Assembly: GCA_024404735.1 (NCBI GenBank)
Contig: JAKSPP010000089.1
Location: forward strand, 1 to 6,174
DNA length: 6,174 nt
Source of the DNA: Oscillospiraceae bacterium
GTDB lineage: Bacteria; Bacillota; Clostridia; Oscillospirales; Oscillospiraceae
Direction of reading: 5' to 3'
Shown: positions 1 through 5,825 of the stretch, piece by piece
Layout of the letters: every line of letters starts with the position of its first letter
Numbering within the stretch: the stretch's first letter is position 1
Program-made: the position numbers and the translations under genes
Notes under the pieces: generated by a model
Databases searched by the model: none
What the model was told of the DNA's origin: nothing
Seen by the model: the letters and a program-made list of their open reading frames with translations, nothing else

Positions 1-149
1 TAGCAGCGGTCGGCACCGCCGTAGTTAATGCCCAGATAGCCGTACTTTCTTGTAAAGCCGGGCTTGGGTACTATAAGTATTGTAAGACCGCAGGGGAGCT
101 TCTCCCTATAGAGAGTTTCTCCGCAGTCGGGGTAAAATTCCTTATTCAT
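1..149 (-). CDS. M16 family peptidase, YfmH-like (5' part only, cut by left edge)
   Basis: Only the first 49 codons lie in the window; the reading frame runs off the left edge without a stop. The translation starts MNKEFYPDCGETLYREKL, continues with a short strand (LTILIVPKPGF) and reaches YGYLGINYGGADRC. This is the usual opening of the YfmH/insulinase-type M16 N-terminal domain: a YxExLxNGL-like start, then a V-P-K-x-GF turn and a strand leading to the zinc site. The HxxEH zinc motif would be expected shortly beyond the edge, so catalytic competence cannot be judged here. The ATG (149-147) overlaps the stop of the upstream M16 gene by 8 nt and has AGGAGG six bases before it, so the two are very likely translated together. 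YfmF/YfmH-type pairs are presumed to form a heterodimeric peptidase. An in-frame ATG five codons upstream (164-162) is a less likely start because its Shine-Dalgarno spacing is too short. Confidence 0.85.
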   Translation of the reverse strand, partial: MNKEFYPDCGETLYREKLPCGLTILIVPKPGFTRKYGYLGINYGGADRC

Positions 150-1473
150 CCTCGTCCTCCTCATAATCCTCCTCGCCGGGGAGATTTCCCGAGGGCTTAA
201 GATAGAAGATGCAGTCGGGTCTGACGCTCTTTGCAATGGCAATGACGTCCTCCCTTGTTACCTCACCTGCAAGAGCACAAAACTCCTCGGGGCTTGCATC
301 GGGGAAGCCCATAAGAAGGCTCCTCATACAGAAATTCTCAAGGCTTGTGGGGAGGTCCGGAACACTTTTATGGCCGGAGGCTACCGTTGCTATTGCATTA
401 TTAAGCTCCTCATCCGTAAAGTCACCGTTTCTTATTGCCTCAAGCTGAATACCGATTTCACGGACGGCCTTATCGTAGTTTTCCCCGTCGATTCCGGAGT
501 ATGCAAATATAAGACCCTTGAGCATATCCGTGCCTGAAGCGGCATAGTATGCAAGGGAGAGTTTTTCCCGGACATTCATAAAGAGCTTTGAGGTAACTCC
601 GCCGCCGAAGAGGACGTTGAAGACTCTTATGGCCTCGTAGTCGGGCTCCTCCATACAGTCGCCCAGACGGTAGCCTATAACGAACTTGCCCTGGGCAATG
701 TCCATTTCCTCCTCGTAGTAACGAACCTCGTCCTCAAGGGGGTCCATACGGATATCCGTTCCGATATCGTAATCGGGATTGATTGCGACAATATTCTGAA
801 GGCGGTCACGGAAGGCCTCCGCAATGCGCTCTGTTTCACAGCTTCCGCAGTAGAATATTTCTATGGGTGAGGAGGTAAGCAGTGTTCTGTACCTCTCACT
901 GAGCTTCTGACGGGTTATTGCACCGGCGGACTGCTCCGTACCGTACTCATCCGTGCCGTAATGCTCACAGGCACACATAAATTCAACGGCCTTTGCCATT
1001 GCGTAGGTCTGCTTGTCATTGAGCTTTGAGGCAATATCGTCAAGAAGCTTTTCCTTCTCGCTGTTTACAAATTCGGGGACAAATCTTCCGCTCTTCATAA
1101 GGGGATTGCAGATAACCTCACAGATGAGGTCAACAACCCCCGCCGTATTCTCGTCTCCCTCGGGGGTAAGCCTTCCGGAAACGAAGCCCGCGCCTATGCC
1201 CACGGAAAGAATCTCACCCAGCTTTCTCGAAAGTGGGAAGAGTACCGTACCGTAGAGCTCATCGGTGGCTGCGGAGATGCTGTCCAGAGTGGGGTGCTTG
1301 ACAGTACCGCGAAGAAGGACTCTGGGAATCAGAGTGTTCATGGATACCGTATCTCTGTCAAGAGCCGTAAGGAAGTTTACGGTTATTAATTCGGACTTGA
1401 ATTTATCGGTTTTTACGTGATTGAAAAAAACGCCGGGGAAAAGCTCAAAGCGTGAGCGAGTAATGGATTCCAT
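142..1473 (-). CDS. M16 family peptidase-like protein, YfmF-like, zinc motif absent
   Basis: A 443-residue protein with the two-half M16 (insulinase/mitochondrial processing peptidase-like) layout. The N-terminal half (about 1-220) has the typical NTLIPRVLLRGT and DELYGT segments at about 46-75, but lacks the HxxEH zinc-binding motif that active M16 enzymes carry there. The C-terminal half contains the hallmark GGGVTSKLFMNVREKLSLAYY at 290-310 (split here as GGGVTSKLF and MNVREKLSLAYY), which includes the Arg/Tyr region that helps bind substrate in the partner active site. This is the pattern of YfmF, the non-catalytic partner of YfmH, and the length is close to the family norm. The YfmH-like gene follows directly with an 8-nt overlap. 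The protein ends in an acidic tail (EEDYEEDEDE) whose codons also form the Shine-Dalgarno of the next gene. The ATG start has GGAG six bases upstream (1480-1483). The substrate is unknown; in Bacillus-like genomes such pairs sit in peptide-processing or uncharacterised contexts. Family assignment is firm, the role is inferred. Confidence 0.9.
   Translation of the reverse strand: MESITRSRFELFPGVFFNHVKTDKFKSELITVNFLTALDRDTVSMNTLIPRVLLRGTVKHPTLDSISAATDELYGTVLFPLSRKLGEILSVGIGAGFVSGRLTPEGDENTAGVVDLICEVICNPLMKSGRFVPEFVNSEKEKLLDDIASKLNDKQTYAMAKAVEFMCACEHYGTDEYGTEQSAGAITRQKLSERYRTLLTSSPIEIFYCGSCETERIAEAFRDRLQNIVAINPDYDIGTDIRMDPLEDEVRYYEEEMDIAQGKFVIGYRLGDCMEEPDYEAIRVFNVLFGGGVTSKLFMNVREKLSLAYYAASGTDMLKGLIFAYSGIDGENYDKAVREIGIQLEAIRNGDFTDEELNNAIATVASGHKSVPDLPTSLENFCMRSLLMGFPDASPEEFCALAGEVTREDVIAIAKSVRPDCIFYLKPSGNLPGEEDYEEDEDE
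156..161 (-). promoter_or_regulatory. Ribosome binding site of the second M16 gene, inside the acidic tail codons of the first
   Basis: A perfect AGGAGG sits six bases before the ATG at 149-147. It is formed by the GAG GAG GAC codons that encode part of the acidic EEDYEEDEDE tail of the upstream protein. A second GAGGAGGA copy lies 15 bases further upstream, in front of the alternative in-frame ATG at 164-162, but only three bases separate it from that ATG. The arrangement indicates tight coupling of the two subunits. Confidence 0.7.
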
Positions 1474-1513
1474 ATAGTTCTCCGTATACAGATACGCCCT
1501 TTTCGGTCCTGCC
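1474..1513 (-). other. Only intergenic gap of note, 40 bases, ribosome binding site but no clear promoter
   Basis: This is the longest non-coding gap in the window, between the unknown anchored protein and the first M16 gene. It contains the M16 Shine-Dalgarno GGAG (1480-1483) and a small 5-bp inverted repeat, CGTAT-ACAG-ATACG (1483-1496), next to it. The repeat has no following T run, so it is not an intrinsic terminator. I see no convincing -35/-10 pair. The hairpin could slightly mask the ribosome site, but it is weak and may be chance. Confidence 0.4.
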
Positions 1514-2245
1514 TTACTGGGCGCATATTTTTATATCCACAAGAGTGGACGGATAATAGGTGCAGTCAATATTGAAAAAGCGAAGCTCCCTGCCATTTGC
1601 GTAAACGGCAACGGGGTTGGGGCCGTCAATGAAGCGGATAAGGTCAAAGGCGCAGAAATCGCCCAGCTCCTCGGCGGCAAGCTTTGCCGTAAGAGGCGGG
1701 GCATCGCCGTACCTGCCTCTGTTTTCGAGACATTCGCAGCTTATGTACAGGTAATAAATCTCTCCGGTTTCGTAATCGTAAAAGGCGTCAATCCAGTTCT
1801 GCCAGTCACCGCGCCATTCGCACCAGAGTCTGCACAGCTTTATTTCGCCCTTGCCCTCTACAAGGCTTACCCTGGAATACTGCATTCCGAACTTATCCGC
1901 AGTGGGCTTGTTTTCGTCATAAATAAGGCTGCACAGGGTTTCCGCAAAGCTGCGGCACTTTTCCTGAACCTCCGCATCGACCTCGTTCAGGACCTCGGCT
2001 GTTGTGCCGCCCTTAACGAGCCAGTAATCGGAAAAGATATCCCCACCGGTGATTTTAGTTGAGTACTTATCCTCGTTTTTGCCGCCGGAGCTTCCTTCCC
2101 CCGAAGCGCCGTCCTCATCGTAAAAGGCAAGAGGAAGAAGAAGCGCCAGAACAAGCACCGCCACAAGAAGACCCACAGGGCCGGCCGAGTCAAGCCTTTT
2201 AGCACCCTTAAACAGGGACTTAAGAAGTCTGTTCAGCGCGTTCAC
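1514..2245 (-). CDS. Uncharacterised single-pass membrane-anchored, cysteine-rich protein
   Basis: I do not recognise this protein. From the GTG at 2245-2243 it is 243 residues. A short basic N-terminus (KSLFKGAKR) is followed by one hydrophobic segment at about 22-42, ending LLLPLAFYDEDG, then a Gly/Ser-rich linker (GASGEGSSGGKNEDK). The rest, about 65-243, is a soluble domain predicted outside the cell by the positive-inside rule. It has nine cysteines, all after residue 95, and an aromatic stretch WRGDWQNWIDAFYDYETGEI at about 144-163 whose D-x-x-TGEI ending loosely recalls PepSY-type or lipoprotein sensor domains; that resemblance is weak. The hydrophobic segment has no lipobox cysteine, so it looks like an anchor rather than a lipoprotein signal. 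An upstream in-frame GTG at 2254 is rejected as start because the AGGGAGG directly abuts and overlaps it. The gene overlaps the kinase 3' end by 26 nt, so an accessory role for the two-component system is plausible but unproven. Confidence 0.8.
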   Translation of the reverse strand: MNALNRLLKSLFKGAKRLDSAGPVGLLVAVLVLALLLPLAFYDEDGASGEGSSGGKNEDKYSTKITGGDIFSDYWLVKGGTTAEVLNEVDAEVQEKCRSFAETLCSLIYDENKPTADKFGMQYSRVSLVEGKGEIKLCRLWCEWRGDWQNWIDAFYDYETGEIYYLYISCECLENRGRYGDAPPLTAKLAAEELGDFCAFDLIRFIDGPNPVAVYANGRELRFFNIDCTYYPSTLVDIKICAQ

Positions 2246-3194
2246 GGGGGGCACCTCCCTTCAGAAGGAGTCTCACGGCAGTTCCCCTGCCGGGCTCGGA
2301 GTCAAACTCCAGCTCCGTTCCGTGGAGCTCGGCAATTCTCTGGCACAGGGCAAGGCCGAGGCCTGCGCCGTTCTGTGCGCGGGAGCGGGATTTATCTATC
2401 ATATAGAAGGGCTCTGTAATTCTTTCAAGGTCCTCCTTCTTCATACCTCTGCCGTGGTCGCGGACATAGAGGGCATAGCCTCCCTGCTCGTTCTTTCCGA
2501 AGAGCTCAATTGTATCTCCGCGCTTGGAGGCCTTTCTTGCGTTATCCACAAGATTGATTATGAGGGTCTTGCAAAGGTCAGGCTCTATCTCAATCTCTCC
2601 GGGCTCCCAGCGCATATCCAGAGTCATACCCTCGTTTGAGAGTGAAGGGATAACAACTGCGGAAACGGAGCGGATAAAGTAGCCAACCTCAAAACGGCGT
2701 GTCTCGAAATCCTGCTTGCCCGCAACGATGATGTCCATAAGCTTAAGGCTGAGGGCCTCAAGTCTTTTGCCCTCGGAGAAGATGTATCCGGCGGCCTTGA
2801 ATCTGGTTGTGGGGGTCATTTCCTTGCTTCGCAGCATATCCGCATAGCCTATTATTGCCGTGAGAGGCGTTTTGAGCTCATGGGCGAAGGAGGCGATGAA
2901 TTCCTCTCTTCTTGCCGCGGTGTGCTGCAGGGTTTCGGCACTGCGCTCAAGGTCGGCGATTTTCATTCTGTTTGAGCGGAGCTCCTTCATTGCCCTCTGA
3001 CCCATGGCCCAGGCTATCCCCGAACCAATAAGGCCTCCTGAAAGGGAGGCCAGAATAAGAAAGAGGCAGTAAAAGCCATAGCGCTCCCTTGTTCCCGGAA
3101 GGGTGGACATTGCAGAGCATTCATATATGCACAGAGCCACGGCAACAAGGCAGAAGGTGAAGGCAAATGCCTTAAAGGGTGCGTTTTTGGTCAA
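2220..3194 (-). CDS. Sensor histidine kinase of a two-component system
   Basis: A 324-residue membrane kinase that should autophosphorylate on histidine and pass phosphate to the response regulator encoded just upstream. Two hydrophobic segments (about 8-25 and 41-64) flank an outside loop of only about 15 residues, and there is no HAMP domain. A helical linker (about 65-98) leads to the HisKA dimerisation domain with FAHELKTP (phospho-acceptor His105). The HATPase domain carries the N box NLVDNA (Asn218), the G1 box DHGRGM (246-251), the F box EPFYM (about 261) and the G2 box GAGLGLAL (276-283), so it appears fully active. The tiny sensor loop fits intramembrane-sensing kinases, which often depend on a partner membrane protein; the signal is unknown. 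Translation starts at TTG (3194-3192), supported by GGAGG ten bases upstream within the regulator gene end and by a 5-nt gap to that gene. The 3' end overlaps the next gene. Confidence 0.95.
   Translation of the reverse strand: MTKNAPFKAFAFTFCLVAVALCIYECSAMSTLPGTRERYGFYCLFLILASLSGGLIGSGIAWAMGQRAMKELRSNRMKIADLERSAETLQHTAARREEFIASFAHELKTPLTAIIGYADMLRSKEMTPTTRFKAAGYIFSEGKRLEALSLKLMDIIVAGKQDFETRRFEVGYFIRSVSAVVIPSLSNEGMTLDMRWEPGEIEIEPDLCKTLIINLVDNARKASKRGDTIELFGKNEQGGYALYVRDHGRGMKKEDLERITEPFYMIDKSRSRAQNGAGLGLALCQRIAELHGTELEFDSEPGRGTAVRLLLKGGAPRERAEQTS
2254..2260 (-). promoter_or_regulatory. Ribosome binding site that decides the start of the anchored unknown protein
   Basis: On the minus strand AGGGAGG is followed by eight bases (TGCCCCCC) and then GTG at 2245-2243, a normal spacing. 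The more upstream in-frame GTG at 2254-2252 begins with the final G of this site and has no usable Shine-Dalgarno of its own. The start at 2245 is therefore preferred, trimming three residues (M-P-P). The site lies inside the kinase coding sequence, which implies coupled translation. Confidence 0.7.
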
Positions 3195-3199
3195 AAGAC

Positions 3200-3853
3200 T
3201 TATACCTCCAGTCTGTAGCCAACCTTGTAAATTGCCTTGATTTTATCCTCCCAGTGCAGCTTCTTGCGAAGACGCTGAACGTGGAGGTCAACTGTTCTGG
3301 AATCGCCCATAAAGTCACTGCCCCATACGTTTTCGTAAAGGGTCTCGCGGAAGAGGGCGATGTTTTTGTTTCTGACAAAGAGTAGGAGAAGCTCATATTC
3401 CTTCATTGTAAGCTGAATCTCTCTTGAGCCTCTTCTTACACTGCGGGAGCGTGTATCGATGGTAATATCGTCAACCTCTATCTCTGTCTGCGTCTTTCCC
3501 GCCCTGCGGAGAATGCTTTCAACGCGGGCAAGAAGCTCGACTATCTCAAAGGGCTTCGTGAGATAATCGTCTGCGCCGAGCCTCAGACCCTTAACCTTAT
3601 CCTCGGTTGTTCCCTTTGCCGTCAGGAAAATGACGGGCATATTATAGGGCTTGATATAATCCAGCACCTCGTAGCCGTTTGCGCCGGGGAGCATTATGTC
3701 GAGGAGTACAAGGTCAAAGCGCTCTTTTTCTATAATATCGCAGGCGGAAATGCCGTCAAAGGCACAGGTGCAGTCATAGCCTGCCTCTGTCAGGTTCATC
3801 TCGATGAGGTTGTTGATGGGAATTTCGTCCTCAACAATCAATATCTTAATCAT
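3200..3853 (-). CDS. OmpR/PhoB-family DNA-binding response regulator
   Basis: A 217-residue two-domain regulator. The receiver domain (about 1-118) has the acidic pair Asp9/Glu10, the phosphorylation site Asp52 in LLDIMLPG, the switch Thr78 (FLTAK) and the conserved Lys100 (YLTKPF). A short linker joins the winged-helix DNA-binding domain (about 125-217), whose recognition helix is RTVDLHVQRLRKKL (186-199), ending in the usual YKVGYRLEV tail. All catalytic residues are intact. It is the cognate partner of the kinase that follows after 5 nt. Its ATG overlaps the plsY stop as ATGA, and GGAGG lies ten bases upstream inside plsY, so it appears translationally coupled to lipid synthesis. The regulon cannot be read from this window: I see no repeated OmpR-type direct repeats in the tiny intergenic gaps. 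Whether it is phosphate, envelope or antibiotic responsive is not determined; subfamily similarity to PhoB or VanR is a generic property here. Confidence 0.96.
   Translation of the reverse strand: MIKILIVEDEIPINNLIEMNLTEAGYDCTCAFDGISACDIIEKERFDLVLLDIMLPGANGYEVLDYIKPYNMPVIFLTAKGTTEDKVKGLRLGADDYLTKPFEIVELLARVESILRRAGKTQTEIEVDDITIDTRSRSVRRGSREIQLTMKEYELLLLFVRNKNIALFRETLYENVWGSDFMGDSRTVDLHVQRLRKKLHWEDKIKAIYKVGYRLEV
3205..3209 (-). promoter_or_regulatory. Ribosome binding site supporting the TTG start of the kinase
   Basis: GGAGG lies in the last codons of the response regulator, ten bases before the TTG at 3194-3192. No ATG or GTG in the right frame occurs closer to the regulator stop, and the first hydrophobic helix begins a few residues after this TTG. 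Together these choose TTG as the start. A weak initiator may keep the kinase less abundant than its regulator. Confidence 0.65.
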
Positions 3854-4497
3854 GAACCGATTTCCTCCGTCTTTTTGGACTTATGGAGTTTGCTCAGGTC
3901 GAGCTTGCGCTCCTTACCCTTGCAGAGTCGGATAATGTTTTCGGTGTGTCTGAAGATGATGAAAAAAACCGTGAATAATACAACCAGTGCGCAGATTTTG
4001 GGGTCTCCGAAAATGAGGAGAATAAGGGGGGCGGCTGCAACTGCGCAGACAGAGCCCAGAGAGACGTAGCGGGAGAAGGCAACGACAACAATGAAAATTG
4101 CCCAGCAGCAGAGGCCCACGCGCCAGTCTGCAAGAAGAATCATAATTCCCGCGCAGAGAACGCCCTTACCGCCTCTGAAGTTGTAGAAGACGGGGAAAAT
4201 GTGTCCCAGAACAAGGCAGAAGCCGGCAAAGACCTTGCCGATAAGTGCCTGGTCCTTAAGTCCGAGGAGCCAGCCGCCGATTAAAACCGCAGCGACGGAC
4301 TTGAGAACGTCGATTGCAAGCATAACCGCAAGACCTTTTACTCCGAATACACGGAAAAAGTTCGTAAGGCCGGCGTTTTTGCTTCCGTAATTTCTGATGT
4401 CCTTTCTGAAAAGGAAACGGGATGTGATGATGGAACCGTTAACGGCTCCGCACAAATAGGCAATAATGGCAGTGACAAGCAAGAGTAAAAAAATCAT
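3850..4497 (-). CDS. plsY: Glycerol-3-phosphate acyltransferase PlsY
   Basis: An integral membrane enzyme that transfers an acyl group from acyl-phosphate to glycerol 3-phosphate to make lysophosphatidic acid, the first committed step of phospholipid synthesis in most Gram-positives. The 215 residues contain the three cytoplasmic signature motifs. The first is GSIITSRFLFRKDIRNYGSK followed by NAGLTNFFR (21-49). The second, the phosphate-binding LGHIFPVFYNFRGGKGV, lies at about 97-113. The third is RHTENIIRLCKGKERK (183-198). Several hydrophobic helices separate them, as expected for the five-to-seven helix family. The first motif reads GSKNAGLTN instead of the commoner GSGNPGATN; I recall this variant from clostridial relatives, so I do not treat it as damage. 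A basic C-terminal tail (KLDLSKLHKSKKTEEIGS) extends slightly past the usual end. The ATG overlaps the der stop (ATGA) and has AAAGGAG ten bases upstream. Confidence 0.97.
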   Translation of the reverse strand: MIFLLLLVTAIIAYLCGAVNGSIITSRFLFRKDIRNYGSKNAGLTNFFRVFGVKGLAVMLAIDVLKSVAAVLIGGWLLGLKDQALIGKVFAGFCLVLGHIFPVFYNFRGGKGVLCAGIMILLADWRVGLCCWAIFIVVVAFSRYVSLGSVCAVAAAPLILLIFGDPKICALVVLFTVFFIIFRHTENIIRLCKGKERKLDLSKLHKSKKTEEIGS

Positions 4498-5822
4498 TCT
4501 TCTTTTTCTCCTTTCTGACGAATAACCATACGGATGGGAGTTCCCTCCAGTCCGAATACTGCTCTGATCTGATTTTCGAGGTAACGCTGATACGAGAAGT
4601 GGAAGAGGTCCCTGCGGTTGCAGAAAACCACGAAGTTAGGCGGCTTGATGCCTGTCTGGGTCATGTAGTATATCTTAAGGCGGCGTCCCTTGTCCGTGGG
4701 GGGCTGGACTCTCGCCTGGGCATCCTCGAGGACATTGTTGAGCATACCGGTTGTAATGCGCATATTGCTCTGGTCGTTGACGTAGTTTATAAGCTCGTAA
4801 ATACGGGCAACTCTCTGTCCGGTTACGGCCGAGATGAAGAGGATGGGGGCGTAGCTCATAAAGCTTAAATCCCTCATGATGTCCTTTCTCATCTTCTCCA
4901 TGGTGCCCGTTTCCTTTTCAACGAGGTCCCACTTGTTTACGACGATGATGGAGGCCTTTCCCGCCTCGTGGGCAAGACCGGCGATTTTTGTATCCTGCTC
5001 GGTAACGCCGTCTCTTGCGTCAATCATAATGAGGCACACATCTGCCCTCTCGATGGCAAGCTGGGCCCTCATAACGGAGAACTTTTCGATTCTGTCGTCA
5101 ACCTTGCTCTTACGGCGGATTCCGGCGGTATCTATGAAGTTGTATGAGCCGAACTCGTTGTCTATGGGGGTGTCGACGGCATCACGGGTTGTGCCCGCAA
5201 CATCGCTGACTATAACTCTTTCCTGACCGGAGATAAGGTTTGTGAGAGAGGATTTGCCGACGTTGGGCTTGCCTATGATGGCAACGTTTATGCGGTCTGT
5301 CTCCTCCTGAGCCTCATCCTCGGGGGGGAAGTACTGAAGGGCGGCATCAAGAAGGTCGCCCGTACCGTGGCCGTGTACTGCGGAAACGGCAATGGGGTCG
5401 CCCAGACCAAGGGAGTAAAACTCGTATATATCCCCTGTGTCGGATGAAGCATTGTCCATCTTGTTTACGGCAAGAATGACGGGCTTGTGTGAGCGCTTGA
5501 GCATGGAGGCAACGTCCTTGTCCGCCGCCGTTACGCCCGTCTGAATATCCGTAACGAGAATAATGCAGTCTGCCGCATTGATGGCAATATTTGCCTGCTC
5601 TCTCATAAAGAGAAGTATTTCGTTGTCTGTGGTGGGCTCTATTCCTCCGGTATCGATGAGCTTGAAGCTTCTTCCGGACCATTCGCAGTCTGCATAGAGC
5701 CTGTCTCTTGTAACGCCGGGGATGTCCTCAACTATGGAAAGCCTCTTTCCCGCAATGCGGTTAAAAAGCATGGACTTGCCGACGTTCGGTCTTCCTACTA
5801 TGGCCACAATGGGCTGTGACAT
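4494..5822 (-). CDS. der: Ribosome biogenesis GTPase Der (EngA)
   Basis: An essential GTPase with two tandem G domains that assists late assembly of the 50S ribosomal subunit. The 442-residue length matches the family. The first G domain has GRPNVGKS (10-17), the switch PGVTRD (Thr38), DTGG (57-60), NKMD (120-123) and SAV (147-149). The second has GKPNVGKS (184-191), GTTRD (Thr212), DTAG (231-234), NKWD (296-299) and SAV (331-333). The C-terminal KH-like domain spans about 352-436 and includes the characteristic GRRLKIYYMTQTGIKPPNF region (residues 379-397). Everything needed for GTP binding is intact. The first P loop is followed by Met rather than the usual Thr, a minor variation. The ATG has GAGGA seven bases upstream, inside the end of the DUF512 gene, and lies 3 nt after its stop. 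The stop overlaps the plsY start, so the DUF512-der-plsY block looks coupled, an arrangement I recall from Clostridia. Confidence 0.98.
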   Translation of the reverse strand: MSQPIVAIVGRPNVGKSMLFNRIAGKRLSIVEDIPGVTRDRLYADCEWSGRSFKLIDTGGIEPTTDNEILLFMREQANIAINAADCIILVTDIQTGVTAADKDVASMLKRSHKPVILAVNKMDNASSDTGDIYEFYSLGLGDPIAVSAVHGHGTGDLLDAALQYFPPEDEAQEETDRINVAIIGKPNVGKSSLTNLISGQERVIVSDVAGTTRDAVDTPIDNEFGSYNFIDTAGIRRKSKVDDRIEKFSVMRAQLAIERADVCLIMIDARDGVTEQDTKIAGLAHEAGKASIIVVNKWDLVEKETGTMEKMRKDIMRDLSFMSYAPILFISAVTGQRVARIYELINYVNDQSNMRITTGMLNNVLEDAQARVQPPTDKGRRLKIYYMTQTGIKPPNFVVFCNRRDLFHFSYQRYLENQIRAVFGLEGTPIRMVIRQKGEKEE

Positions 5823-5825
5823 GAT

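Noticed and set aside
46..75. Possibility that the first M16 protein lost its zinc site by a recent mutation
   Set aside because: The positions are residues, not bases. The whole HxxEH neighbourhood is replaced by a coherent NTLIPRVLLRGT segment typical of the YfmF subgroup, so absence is ancestral to that subgroup rather than a recent lesion.
1483..1496. Small inverted repeat CGTAT-ACAG-ATACG as a terminator
   Set aside because: The stem is only five pairs, AT-containing, and no T run follows it on the minus strand.
1987..2205. A 72-codon minus-strand frame inside the anchored unknown gene, considered as evidence for a frameshift
   Set aside because: The main frame is uninterrupted from start to stop and has a coherent helix, linker and domain; the alternative frame reads through the helix codons only by chance.
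4876..5226. A 116-codon plus-strand open frame inside der
   Set aside because: It lies wholly antisense to the second G domain of der, which is conserved; its hydrophobic/Ser-rich composition is a by-product of the der codons.
5347..5682. A 111-codon minus-strand open frame in another frame of der
   Set aside because: It overlaps the first G domain of der out of frame; the Arg/His-rich translation has no family resemblance.
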